A stretch of DNA of 8,461 bases from Fischerella sp. (GCA_026419705.1 JANZYY010000082.1:1-8461), one strand, 5' to 3'; shown: positions 1 to 5,311, numbered from the stretch's first letter. The notes: generated by a model not told the origin, from the sequence alone. Made by a program: numbers and translations.

Positions 1-75
1 GCATAGCAGTATCGTCAAAATCAATTCAAAGAAAGTTAGAAGGAACAGCAAGAAAACAAGGGAAAAAATTCCTCC

Positions 76-105
76 TTGTCCCCCTGTTGTGAAGCCGCTT
101 AGAAT
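76..105 (+). promoter_or_regulatory. candidate promoter of ccmK3-ccmK4
   Basis: A -35-like TTGTCC (76-81) and a -10-like TAGAAT (100-105) are separated by 18 bp. The -10 matches the sigma-70 consensus at five of six positions and the -35 at four. Transcription would begin near 112, giving a leader of about 32 nt before ccmK3. This was judged by eye only. A second promoter further upstream, outside the window, is possible. Confidence 0.3.
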
Positions 106-143
106 AAATAACACATCTGCCCGAACTTTTGGAGAGTCAAGCC

Positions 144-461
144 ATGCCACTGGCGGTTGGAGTAATTCAAACTTTAGGTTTTCCTGCTGTTTTAGCAGCA
201 GCAGACGCAATGGTAAAAACTGCCGAAGTTACTCTTGTATATTATGGTCTAGCAGAAAGTGCTCAGTTTGTAGTTGCCGTCCGGGGACAAGTTGCGGAAG
301 TCAAAAGAGCCGTCGAAGCAGGTATAGAAGCTGGAAAGCAAGCTCAAGGTAGTGGTGGTAAGGTCGTTACCCACTACATTGTTCCTAACCCTCCAGAGAA
401 TGTGGAAAGTGTTCTACCCATCCATTTCACCAAGAAATCAGAACCATTCCGCATTTTCTGA
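144..461 (+). CDS. ccmK3: Carboxysome shell protein CcmK3 (BMC-domain)
   Basis: This 105-residue protein is a single bacterial-microcompartment domain, of the class that tiles the facets of beta-carboxysomes. The family signature is clear: a short N-terminal strand (AVGVIQTLGFPAV), then LAAADAMVKTAEVTLV at residues 17-32, VRGQVAEVKRAVEAG after residue 45, and a conserved VIP-type strand (YIVPNPPENVESVLP). Where CcmK1, K2 and K4 carry a small, often basic pore loop (KIGS or RAGS), this protein has LAES (residues 36-39), and an uncharged Q follows at 41. Such a loop and the adjacent ccmK4 point to CcmK3 rather than K1 or K2. CcmK3 is reported to enter mixed hexamers with CcmK4 rather than form homohexamers. 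The start at 144 is chosen because GGAGAG (131-136) sits at proper spacing; the in-frame ATG at 129 lacks a ribosome site and would add five non-family residues. The tail ends KKSEPFRIF. Confidence 0.93.
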   Translation: MPLAVGVIQTLGFPAVLAAADAMVKTAEVTLVYYGLAESAQFVVAVRGQVAEVKRAVEAGIEAGKQAQGSGGKVVTHYIVPNPPENVESVLPIHFTKKSEPFRIF

Positions 462-535
462 ATGACAAACCTATATAAAATATGTAGGAACCTTCGTACA
501 ATTATTTGGTAGCGCCACATTAAGTTTACTGATAT

Positions 536-540
536 AGGAG
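536..540 (+). promoter_or_regulatory. ribosome binding site of ccmK4
   Basis: AGGAG lies 7 nt before the ATG at 548 and fixes the start of ccmK4. The spacer of 86 bp after ccmK3 shows no obvious terminator, so co-transcription with ccmK3 is likely. Confidence 0.6.
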
Positions 541-547
541 ACAACCA

Positions 548-898
548 ATGCCACTGCAGGCAGTTGGATCAATTGAAACTAAGGGTTTTCCTGCTGTTTT
601 AGCAGCAGCAGACGCGATGGTGAAAGCTGGTCGAGTCACCCTCGTAGGATATATAAGAGCTGGTAGCGCTCGCTTTACAGTGAATATACGGGGTGATATT
701 CAAGAGGTAAAAACCGCTGTAGCTGCTGGTATAGCAGCTGTAGAACAGGTTCATGGTGGTACTCTAGAAACCTGGGTAATCATTCCTCGTCCCCATGAAA
801 ACGTTGAAGCCGTTCTGCCTATTGGCTTCTCAGAGGAAGTAGAAAAGTATAGAGAAGCCGTGGAAAATCCAGTAGTACCAAGACCCGGTATTCGTTAA
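548..898 (+). CDS. ccmK4: Carboxysome shell protein CcmK4 (BMC-domain)
   Basis: This 116-residue single BMC-domain protein belongs to the hexameric shell proteins of the beta-carboxysome. Visible family features are MPLQAVGSIETKGFPAV at the N-terminus, AAADAMVKAGRVTLVGY around residues 19-35, the pore loop RAGS (37-40) followed by ARFTVNIRGD, a helix with VKTAVAAGIAAVEQV, and IPRPHENVEAVLPI near the C-terminus. A helical, charged tail follows (EEVEKYREAVENP) and ends in PRPGIR; a longer tail than in CcmK1 or K2 is usual for CcmK4. AGGAG lies 7 nt before the ATG. It follows ccmK3 by 86 bp on the same strand, the usual ccmK3-ccmK4 satellite arrangement away from the main ccmKLMN cluster. The pair probably adjusts shell permeability when inorganic carbon or pH changes; this role is known from the family, not shown here. 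Confidence 0.94.
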   Translation: MPLQAVGSIETKGFPAVLAAADAMVKAGRVTLVGYIRAGSARFTVNIRGDIQEVKTAVAAGIAAVEQVHGGTLETWVIIPRPHENVEAVLPIGFSEEVEKYREAVENPVVPRPGIR

Positions 899-918
899 TC
901 GAGTTAATAAACTAGAGC

Positions 919-942
919 CAACAGTCAAAACATTAACTGTTG
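919..942 (+). terminator. hairpin after ccmK4, possible terminator
   Basis: CAACAGT (919-925) and ACTGTTG (936-942) form a perfect 7-bp stem with a 10-nt loop, starting 21 nt after the ccmK4 stop. The flanking TTAAT and ATTAA could lengthen it. No T-run follows, so it is at best a weak intrinsic terminator or a 3'-end stabilising stem. Confidence 0.3.
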
Positions 943-1075
943 ATTAATGGCCCTTGACTATTCACAAAAACTGGGGTGGTACAGCTAGCTAGCTAAGTTA
1001 ACTCAGCAACTTATATGATTGAGGATGGCGGCGATCGCTAAATCCACATTCAAACGCAATCAAATCTATTTTAAA

Positions 1076-1093
1076 AGTACCCTTCAGGGTACT
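1076..1093. repeat. 8-bp inverted repeat AGTACCCT/AGGGTACT
   Basis: Two perfect 8-bp arms (1076-1083 and 1086-1093) flank 2 nt. The sequence downstream is AT-rich but has no clean T-run. A near copy of its right part, ACCCTCAGGGTACT, occurs at 3289-3302 in the hetZ-patU spacer, which suggests a small dispersed repeat. Confidence 0.5.
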
Positions 1094-1226
1094 ATCAAGT
1101 TTTCAATAAATTTTTCAGAATAATCTTGTATGCTACTACCTCACGATCAAACAAGATTTTGAGGATGCCTAACAGTAGTGTTGCGAAATAAATGCAAGTA
1201 AGTCGGCGAAAATTTTGCAAGCAGTT

Positions 1227-1384
1227 CTAGGGTCTGTTTTCTGTCCTCTTAGATCCCCCTAGCCCACCTGGAGAAGGAGGAAACAATCACCTCAAGATCC
1301 TCCAATGCACGCAGGGTATTTAGGCAGCCCTAGTCCTTTCTTGAGGACTAAAGTCCACCCTCCGGTCAGCCGCTCTTACGAGCG
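1227..1384. repeat. cluster of small hairpins, dispersed-repeat remnant
   Basis: Several stems follow one another: CTAGGG-TCT (1227-1235) with AGA-TCC-CCCTAG (1251-1262, TCC bulged); TAGTCC (1331-1336) with GGACTA (1345-1350); the alternative GGACT (1345-1349) with AGTCC (1352-1356); and CGCTC (1371-1375) with GAGCG (1380-1384). The wording, such as GAGGACTAAAGTCC and CCGCTCTTACGAGCG, resembles intergenic repeats that I recall as common in Nostocales genomes. This is recalled by eye, not searched. Confidence 0.4.
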
Positions 1385-1464
1385 TCAATACCACAAACCC
1401 ATAATTGAATTACGCCGCCCTACTTAGCTATATATTTTTGTTTTTTGTTTTCTCTTGCAAGTTT

Positions 1465-1470
1465 TATAAT
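1465..1470 (+). promoter_or_regulatory. perfect -10 box TATAAT, candidate distal hetZ promoter
   Basis: TATAAT matches the sigma-70 -10 consensus exactly. No good -35 lies 16-18 bp upstream; the region is T-rich (TTTTTG at 1442-1447). If used, it would start a leader of about 510 nt before hetZ, similar in scale to the distal hetZ start I recall from Nostoc sp. PCC 7120 (about 425 nt upstream). An activator-dependent promoter would fit a poor -35, but this is inference. Confidence 0.25.
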
Positions 1471-1823
1471 ACGAATTGCAAATTTGTGAAGTATATAATT
1501 TCTGTACTCAAAATGAATTAATTACACATTGAATCTACGTAAAGCCGATGTTTTCCAATTTTTAATTTTCAATGAATTAATTTTTAATTATTTTGGGAAC
1601 TGCCACAGAAGTGAAACCAAAGCAACCAAAACAGCGTCTACATAGAGGGAAATCATAATTTGCCATGCGAACGGAGGCACATTTCAGCCTTTCCTAGCTT
1701 CTCATTGGCTAAAGAGCGTCCTCATGCACTCTTGGTTAAACTCTTTTTCTAAGTTGAAAAATAAATGTAGTTTATAAAAGTTAAAAAATCTGAGACAGTG
1801 GGGAAAATTGCTCACAGACTTTG

Positions 1824-1849
1824 ATTTCCGGGAAGATAAGATCGGAAAT
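1824..1849. repeat. 7-bp inverted repeat ATTTCCG/CGGAAAT
   Basis: Perfect 7-bp arms at 1824-1830 and 1843-1849 flank 12 nt. It lies about 136 bp before the hetZ start and could be a leader stem or a protein site. Nothing in the sequence decides between these. Confidence 0.35.
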
Positions 1850-1882
1850 TTTCATGAAAGTGCAGAAACTCCTGCATAAAAC

Positions 1883-1917
1883 CAGTGAGTCAGAACGTAA
1901 TAAAAGTAGAATCACTG
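1883..1917. repeat. CAGTGA/TCACTG dyad abutting the hetZ palindrome
   Basis: CAGTGA (1883-1888) and TCACTG (1912-1917) form a 6-bp inverted repeat around 23 nt. Its right arm ends exactly where the 21-bp palindrome begins at 1918, so the two may form one compound site. The arms alone are short enough to arise by chance. Confidence 0.3.
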
Positions 1918-1938
1918 AGATGTCCGGACCGGACATCT
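1918..1938. promoter_or_regulatory. 21-bp perfect palindrome with TCCGGA, candidate operator of hetZ
   Basis: AGATGTCCGG (1918-1927), a central A (1928) and CCGGACATCT (1929-1938) make a perfect inverted repeat, 46 bp before the hetZ ATG at 1985. It is GC-rich in an AT-rich spacer. The hexamer TCCGGA (1923-1928), itself self-complementary, equals the DIF1 motif reported near -35 of HetR-dependent, differentiation-induced promoters in Nostoc sp. PCC 7120. No good -10 stands 17 bp downstream on the plus strand (TAATGG at 1941-1946 is only 12 bp away), so a protein-binding operator or a leader hairpin is as likely as a -35 box. Confidence 0.55.
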
Positions 1939-1984
1939 GGTAATGGGGGTCAACTGCCAATCTACAAGTTGAGTGGGACAATAA

Positions 1985-3172
1985 ATGGGGGTTGTGATGC
2001 AAACTTTAAAACAGGGTTTCGAGGAGCGCAATCTCACTATGGCTTCTGAGGCAGACAAAATAGCACAGTTCTGGCGCAAGCGTCTAGCCCAAGAGTGTCC
2101 AGAACAACCTGCAGCCAATAGGGAAAGCATAGTTTACTGGCTTTTGGGAAGTAACCGGGAACGGTTTGAGCAGTTCAACCCCAAGGAATTAGAAATTGCC
2201 AAGCAAGCAATGGAATATCGCTGGAAGATATTACATCAGCGCTACTTAGGCAAAGGACGAGAAACTGCTTATCGCAATTTAATTACTCGCTTAGGCAGTT
2301 TGGTGACATTGCGGCATAAAATTCAGACATGGGTTGCCCTCAGCCGCGATCGCCAACGAAGTGTGCTAGACGTTCTGCAAGAAGTTATTCAAGAATTGTT
2401 GCAAAGCGATAACTACATGCAGCAGCAAATGGCTTTGATTTGTGAATTTACTACCGACCCTCGGTTGCGGAACGCATTGCTATTTGCTAGTACAGAAGAA
2501 TATTGTTTGCGGCCTGTACGCAATCAACCACTGCTCGTGTATCGTTTTGTAAATTACTTGCGTAGAACCCAGCGTGGCGGCCTAACTCAGGTACCTGGTA
2601 GTGACATGATTCGACTAGTCTCGGAAGAAATTCTTACAGACGACAGTGACAACCGGGTAAACTTGGTCGACAGCCAAGCAATCGCAGAATATCAAGAAGC
2701 ACAAGAACTAGAAGAACAGCAGACACTGCGACAATCAGTCAAGCAGGAATTTGAAAATTACTTACAAGAGCATCTTGGACAAGAAGCCGTTGAATGGTTG
2801 CGCCTGTACCTGCAAGGCAAGTCCCAAGATGCGATCGCCAAAAAATTAAACAAGCCGATTAAGGAAGTCTATCGGCTTCGCGAAAAAATTAGCTACCATG
2901 CCGTGCGTGTTTTTGCCCTCAAAGATCAACCAGAACTGGTCGAATCTTGGCTGCAAACATCCTTGCAGGAACATAACTTGGGACTGACACCAAACCAACT
3001 TCAGCAGTTATACGAAAAATTGACGTCGGCTCAGCGGCAGATTCTAGAACTGCGAAGAGCAGGCAATAGCATAGAAGCAGTAGCGGAAAAGCTAAAACTC
3101 AAAAGCCATCAAGTCATGGGTGAATGGACCAAAGTCTATCTAGCAGCCCAAGCTTTGAGAACCCAAGAGTAA
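1985..3172 (+). CDS. hetZ: Heterocyst differentiation regulator HetZ
   Basis: This 395-residue protein matches HetZ in length (about 400 residues) and in its conserved central part with YWLLGSNRERF (51-61), YRNLITRLGSLVTLRHKIQTW (96-116), EVIQELLQSDNYMQQQM (133-149) and RNALLFASTEEYCLRP (162-177). HetZ acts early in heterocyst differentiation, downstream of and in contact with HetR. Two helix-turn-helix-like stretches are visible near the C-terminus: QGKSQDAIAKKLNKPIKEVY (277-296) and AGNSIEAVAEKLKLKSHQVM (359-378), both like sigma region 4 or LuxR-type motifs. A Glu/Gln-rich acidic stretch (about 231-265) precedes the first. The start is uncertain: ATG at 1985 and 1997 have poor ribosome sites, while ATG at 2039 (MASEADK) has GAGGAG 12 nt upstream. 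patU follows on the same strand, the known partner arrangement. Confidence 0.92.
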   Translation: MGVVMQTLKQGFEERNLTMASEADKIAQFWRKRLAQECPEQPAANRESIVYWLLGSNRERFEQFNPKELEIAKQAMEYRWKILHQRYLGKGRETAYRNLITRLGSLVTLRHKIQTWVALSRDRQRSVLDVLQEVIQELLQSDNYMQQQMALICEFTTDPRLRNALLFASTEEYCLRPVRNQPLLVYRFVNYLRRTQRGGLTQVPGSDMIRLVSEEILTDDSDNRVNLVDSQAIAEYQEAQELEEQQTLRQSVKQEFENYLQEHLGQEAVEWLRLYLQGKSQDAIAKKLNKPIKEVYRLREKISYHAVRVFALKDQPELVESWLQTSLQEHNLGLTPNQLQQLYEKLTSAQRQILELRRAGNSIEAVAEKLKLKSHQVMGEWTKVYLAAQALRTQE

Positions 3173-3320
3173 AGCATGAGGAATTTTTAGTTGTTATTTG
3201 TTTGGTAGTGAAATACCACTCACTTGGGGTTTCTCAGATGGGCAAATAGTAAGCCATTCTCAAGCATTGGCATAGCAGTGTGTTGGAAACCCTCAGGGTA
3301 CTTTATGAGAATGGCTACGC

Positions 3321-3351
3321 CCTGGGAGTGCAGGATAGTGACTGCACCAGG
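3321..3351. repeat. GC-rich bulged hairpin in the hetZ-patU spacer
   Basis: CCTG (3321-3324) pairs with CAGG (3348-3351), and GTGCAG (3328-3333) pairs with CTGCAC (3342-3347). The loop is 8 nt (GATAGTGA) and GGA (3325-3327) bulges on one side. Ten base pairs in total. No T-run follows, so it is not a typical terminator; it may be an RNA-stability element between hetZ and patU, or the remains of a repeat. Confidence 0.45.
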
Positions 3352-3397
3352 CGCCCGCATCCACCCCTCCCGCTTCTGGTTTGCAATGGCCCTTCTA

Positions 3398-3425
3398 TTG
3401 ACAACTAGCAGTGAGAGCATAGCAA
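3398..3425 (+). promoter_or_regulatory. candidate promoter of patU
   Basis: A perfect -35 box TTGACA (3398-3403) is followed after 16 bp by a weak -10-like TAGCAA (3420-3425). A further AT-rich box, TAGTATATAAA (3453-3463), lies about 25 bp before the patU ATG but has no matching -35. patU could thus be transcribed apart from hetZ as well as by read-through. Confidence 0.3.
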
Positions 3426-3486
3426 TTACTGTCCAAAAACTTAAAGGCAGAATAGTATATAAAGAAACATCAAGCAATCAAAGCCT

Positions 3487-4734
3487 ATGTTTTCTTCAGA
3501 GGGCAAACCAACCGATACCAGAGCCAGCACCGAGCAAGAAGTGCTATCCGATACACTAACGCCGTGGGAGCAAAGACTGGAACGCGAGCAAATATTCCGG
3601 CTGATTGAGAATCTTTTGTCTTTTGAAGCTTGTCTCTACCATCAAGTTTTGCCCTTAAAAATAGAAGACAACAGCTTGTTGTTGGGTATGGTCAATCCAG
3701 AAGACGGTGCGGCGCTTCATTACGTTTGTCGAATTTTATCTTATATTAATTGCAAATTGATACCTCTGCCAATCACAAGCGATCGCCACCGCCACATACT
3801 CTCTGAATACCTCAACCACAAAAATACATCTCCACCGCAAGTTCCACAACAGCCTCAACCCCCGGTGGTAACTGCTCAAAAAGAAAGTACACGCAAAAAT
3901 TGCGAGCAAATGCTTGCTTCTATAAATATTTATTTAGAACCAAGTCAAAAACCAACAGCATTCTTAGCCCAACCAGCAACTCCTGAAAATTCCCTTTCGC
4001 ATTCAGATTCTCCGATCGAGGTTGACTCAGATGCTACCATACACCCCAAAACAGAAGCACAACCGGAGCATACTGTAGACTCACCAACTACAGCTCAATT
4101 AACTGTTTTATCGCTCCCAGCAGCAGAGGAATTTAGTCCTGTAGAGGTACTATTAACACTGCCACCAAAAAAATTGCTAGAAGAATTACTAGGGCGAGTA
4201 TTAGCTGGAGGAATTGGTCGGCTCTACTTAGAAAGGCTTCCTTACACTGGTAGGATTTTGTGGAGTGAAAATGGAGTTTTGCAGTCAGTATTAGAAAAGG
4301 TGCCCTTGTCTGTCTTCCAAGGGGTAATGAACGAATTGAAACGATTTGGCTCTCTTCCTGTGATTACACTTGCAGAACCAAAACAAGTAGAGAGGGAATG
4401 CTTGTATCAACAAGACCGTTTGTTACTGCGCTTGCGAGTTATGCCAGGAATGTATGGTGAAGAAGCAACCCTACAGGTACTGCGAGGAGCAGCGTTAAAA
4501 TTCTATCAACAACAACAGTTAACGCGCCTTAGCCGCGATGCTTTGGGTATTTCTCAGCAACTCAGCTATAAACTGCATGAATTGCAAGAAAGGCTTCTCC
4601 TTAATCGCAGTGTCAGTTCGAGTCAGCTAGAGACTTTTAATGCTCTCAATCAACTCTTACATGATTTAGACCATCATATCAAAATGCTCTCGGCCGAGAG
4701 TTCACAGCTACCAACAAGACCAACCAGATCGTAA
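3487..4734 (+). CDS. patU: Heterocyst pattern-formation protein PatU (full length)
   Basis: This 415-residue protein directly follows hetZ, the position of patU. In Nostoc sp. PCC 7120 the locus is split into patU5 and patU3; here it is one unbroken frame. Three parts are visible. Residues 25-111 (PWEQRLEREQIFRLIENLL, YHQVLPLKIEDNSLLLGMVN, CRILSYINCKLIPLPITSD) resemble the N-terminal domain of type II secretion/type IV pilus ATPases. Residues 112-215 are a Pro/Gln/Ser/Thr-rich linker, probably disordered. Residues 217-345 resemble the next PilB/GspE domain (GRILWSENGVLQSVL, RLRVMPGMYGEEATLQVLRG). The frame then ends in a helical, probably coiled tail with no Walker A or B motif. The start is weakly supported, with no Shine-Dalgarno sequence. 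In 7120 the PatU3 part opposes excess heterocysts and contacts HetZ; the same role here is inferred. Confidence 0.87.
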   Translation: MFSSEGKPTDTRASTEQEVLSDTLTPWEQRLEREQIFRLIENLLSFEACLYHQVLPLKIEDNSLLLGMVNPEDGAALHYVCRILSYINCKLIPLPITSDRHRHILSEYLNHKNTSPPQVPQQPQPPVVTAQKESTRKNCEQMLASINIYLEPSQKPTAFLAQPATPENSLSHSDSPIEVDSDATIHPKTEAQPEHTVDSPTTAQLTVLSLPAAEEFSPVEVLLTLPPKKLLEELLGRVLAGGIGRLYLERLPYTGRILWSENGVLQSVLEKVPLSVFQGVMNELKRFGSLPVITLAEPKQVERECLYQQDRLLLRLRVMPGMYGEEATLQVLRGAALKFYQQQQLTRLSRDALGISQQLSYKLHELQERLLLNRSVSSSQLETFNALNQLLHDLDHHIKMLSAESSQLPTRPTRS

Positions 4735-4736
4735 AC

Positions 4737-4779
4737 CTGCCAAGTTGTCATGGCTGCTCAGCCGTGAACTCATTGGCAG
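4737..4779. terminator. strong two-part hairpin between convergent patU and DUF2288 gene
   Basis: An outer stem CTGCCAA (4737-4743) with TTGGCAG (4773-4779) encloses an inner stem CATGGCT (4749-4755) with AGCCGTG (4760-4766; one G-T pair), and GTT/AAC (4744-4746, 4767-4769) can extend the outer one. It begins 2 nt after the patU stop and lies between two convergent genes. No T-run follows directly; CTTTTATT at 4813-4820 is too far away. A shared bidirectional 3'-end structure is the likeliest reading. Confidence 0.5.
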
Positions 4780-4823
4780 CGATCAGAAGCGATCTCAGCT
4801 TGCTTGTGCCAGCTTTTATTGAC

Positions 4824-5126
4824 CTAAGCAGCAAATTTTTCTTGCACAAGTACAAAGGGTTGCACAATCAAAGTATTGAACCGCTTCGTGCGATCGCTAT
4901 TCCATTTACCCAATTGATCTAAAGAAGGTTTGGTAATCAATGCCTCATCAATCCAGTTTTGTACTTCCAAAACGCGATCGCTAGCAATAGCTACCCCCAC
5001 TTCCAACAAATCTAATCCTGCTGCTACCACAATTACTGCATCTCTCTGTGCATGGGGAATTAACCACTCCCATTCAGCCTCATCCAGGTTTTCTGTTAAT
5101 TCTGCTCTTAAATCTTGATTATTCAT
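4824..5126 (-). CDS. DUF2288 family protein
   Basis: This 100-residue soluble protein has the hallmarks of DUF2288, a small family of unknown function found in cyanobacteria and proteobacteria. It starts with a helical LRAELTENLDEAEWEWLIPH (6-25), then the conserved VVAAGLDLLEVGVAIASD core (about 33-50), a middle helix with VQNWIDEALI (about 55-64), and the C-terminal signature LIVQPFVLVQEK (about 86-97). No signal peptide or membrane segment is visible. The length fits the family. It faces patU head-on across 89 bp and is separated from the AI-2E gene by 304 bp, so it is probably its own unit. The ATG has no clear Shine-Dalgarno sequence. No function can be assigned; its presence here may be incidental. 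Confidence 0.82.
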   Translation of the reverse strand: MNNQDLRAELTENLDEAEWEWLIPHAQRDAVIVVAAGLDLLEVGVAIASDRVLEVQNWIDEALITKPSLDQLGKWNSDRTKRFNTLIVQPFVLVQEKFAA

Positions 5127-5284
5127 TAGTCATGAGTTATTGGTTATTAGTTACTATACTAAACAAATTTACAGAAAGTACAGTCATTTTTTAATAATGT
5201 TATTTATTTGGATAATTACTAACAAATACTTAGAAAAATTTTGGGAAAGTATAAATCATTGCTGATTGCTCGTGATGTCCACGT

Positions 5285-5308
5285 GTTCAACAAAGAGTTC
5301 AACAAAGA
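5285..5308. repeat. perfect 12-bp tandem repeat GTTCAACAAAGA x2
   Basis: GTTCAACAAAGA occurs at 5285-5296 and again, without a gap, at 5297-5308. Exact tandem copies of this length are unlikely by chance in 300 bp and point to slippage duplication or a paired binding site. Confidence 0.7.
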
Positions 5309-5311
5309 TCT

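Larger units (their letters stand above)
899..1984. other. 1.1 kb non-coding spacer between ccmK4 and hetZ
   Basis: I see no convincing gene here; short open frames lack family features and ribosome sites. The stretch holds a 7-bp hairpin just after ccmK4 (919-942), a HIP1 octamer at 1031-1038, an 8-bp inverted repeat (1076-1093), a run of small hairpins resembling dispersed cyanobacterial repeats (about 1227-1384), an AT-rich part with a perfect TATAAT (1465-1470), and a group of dyads ending in a 21-bp palindrome (1824-1938). The right half probably carries the long control region of hetZ; long leaders are known for hetZ in Nostoc sp. PCC 7120. Confidence 0.7.
3173..3486. other. structured spacer between hetZ and patU
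   Basis: These 314 bp hold no gene I can support; open frames on both strands lack family features. Contents are a 5-bp hairpin TGGTA/TACCA (3203-3218), the repeat-like ACCCTCAGGGTACT (3289-3302), a GC-rich bulged hairpin (3321-3351), and promoter-like boxes before patU. GC content rises around 3320-3375 relative to the flanks, and the wording looks like a decayed dispersed repeat. Confidence 0.6.

Noticed and set aside
89..352. 87-codon frame overlapping ccmK3
   Set aside because: It is an alternate frame over an unmistakable BMC-domain gene, and its Ser/Cys/Arg-rich product is typical of out-of-frame translation.
1227..1262. A HetR recognition site made from GGGTCT and AGATCCCC around 1231-1258
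   Set aside because: The known HetR site is a compact inverted repeat around GGGTCTAACCCC. Here the halves are 15 nt apart, and the wording matches a common dispersed repeat better.
899..1984. NtcA boxes (GTA-N8-TAC) in the ccmK4-hetZ spacer
   Set aside because: I checked the GTA occurrences I could find by eye and none had TAC at the right distance.
1781..2130. Two overlapping minus-strand open frames (1781-2002 and 1912-2130) upstream of and into hetZ
   Set aside because: Neither encodes a recognisable protein, both are Cys/Ser/Leu-rich in a random-looking way, and the second overlaps the hetZ start in antisense.
3220..3559. Open frames on both strands in the hetZ-patU spacer (3220-3477 minus, 3224-3559 plus)
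   Set aside because: They overlap each other in antisense, have no family resemblance, and the plus frame runs into patU in another frame. The DNA reads like a decayed repeat.
4930..5118. Plus-strand frame over the DUF2288 gene
   Set aside because: It is antisense to a gene with clear family motifs. The plus-strand frames at 6682-7020 and 8032-8259 over plsC and fabD were dropped for the same reason.
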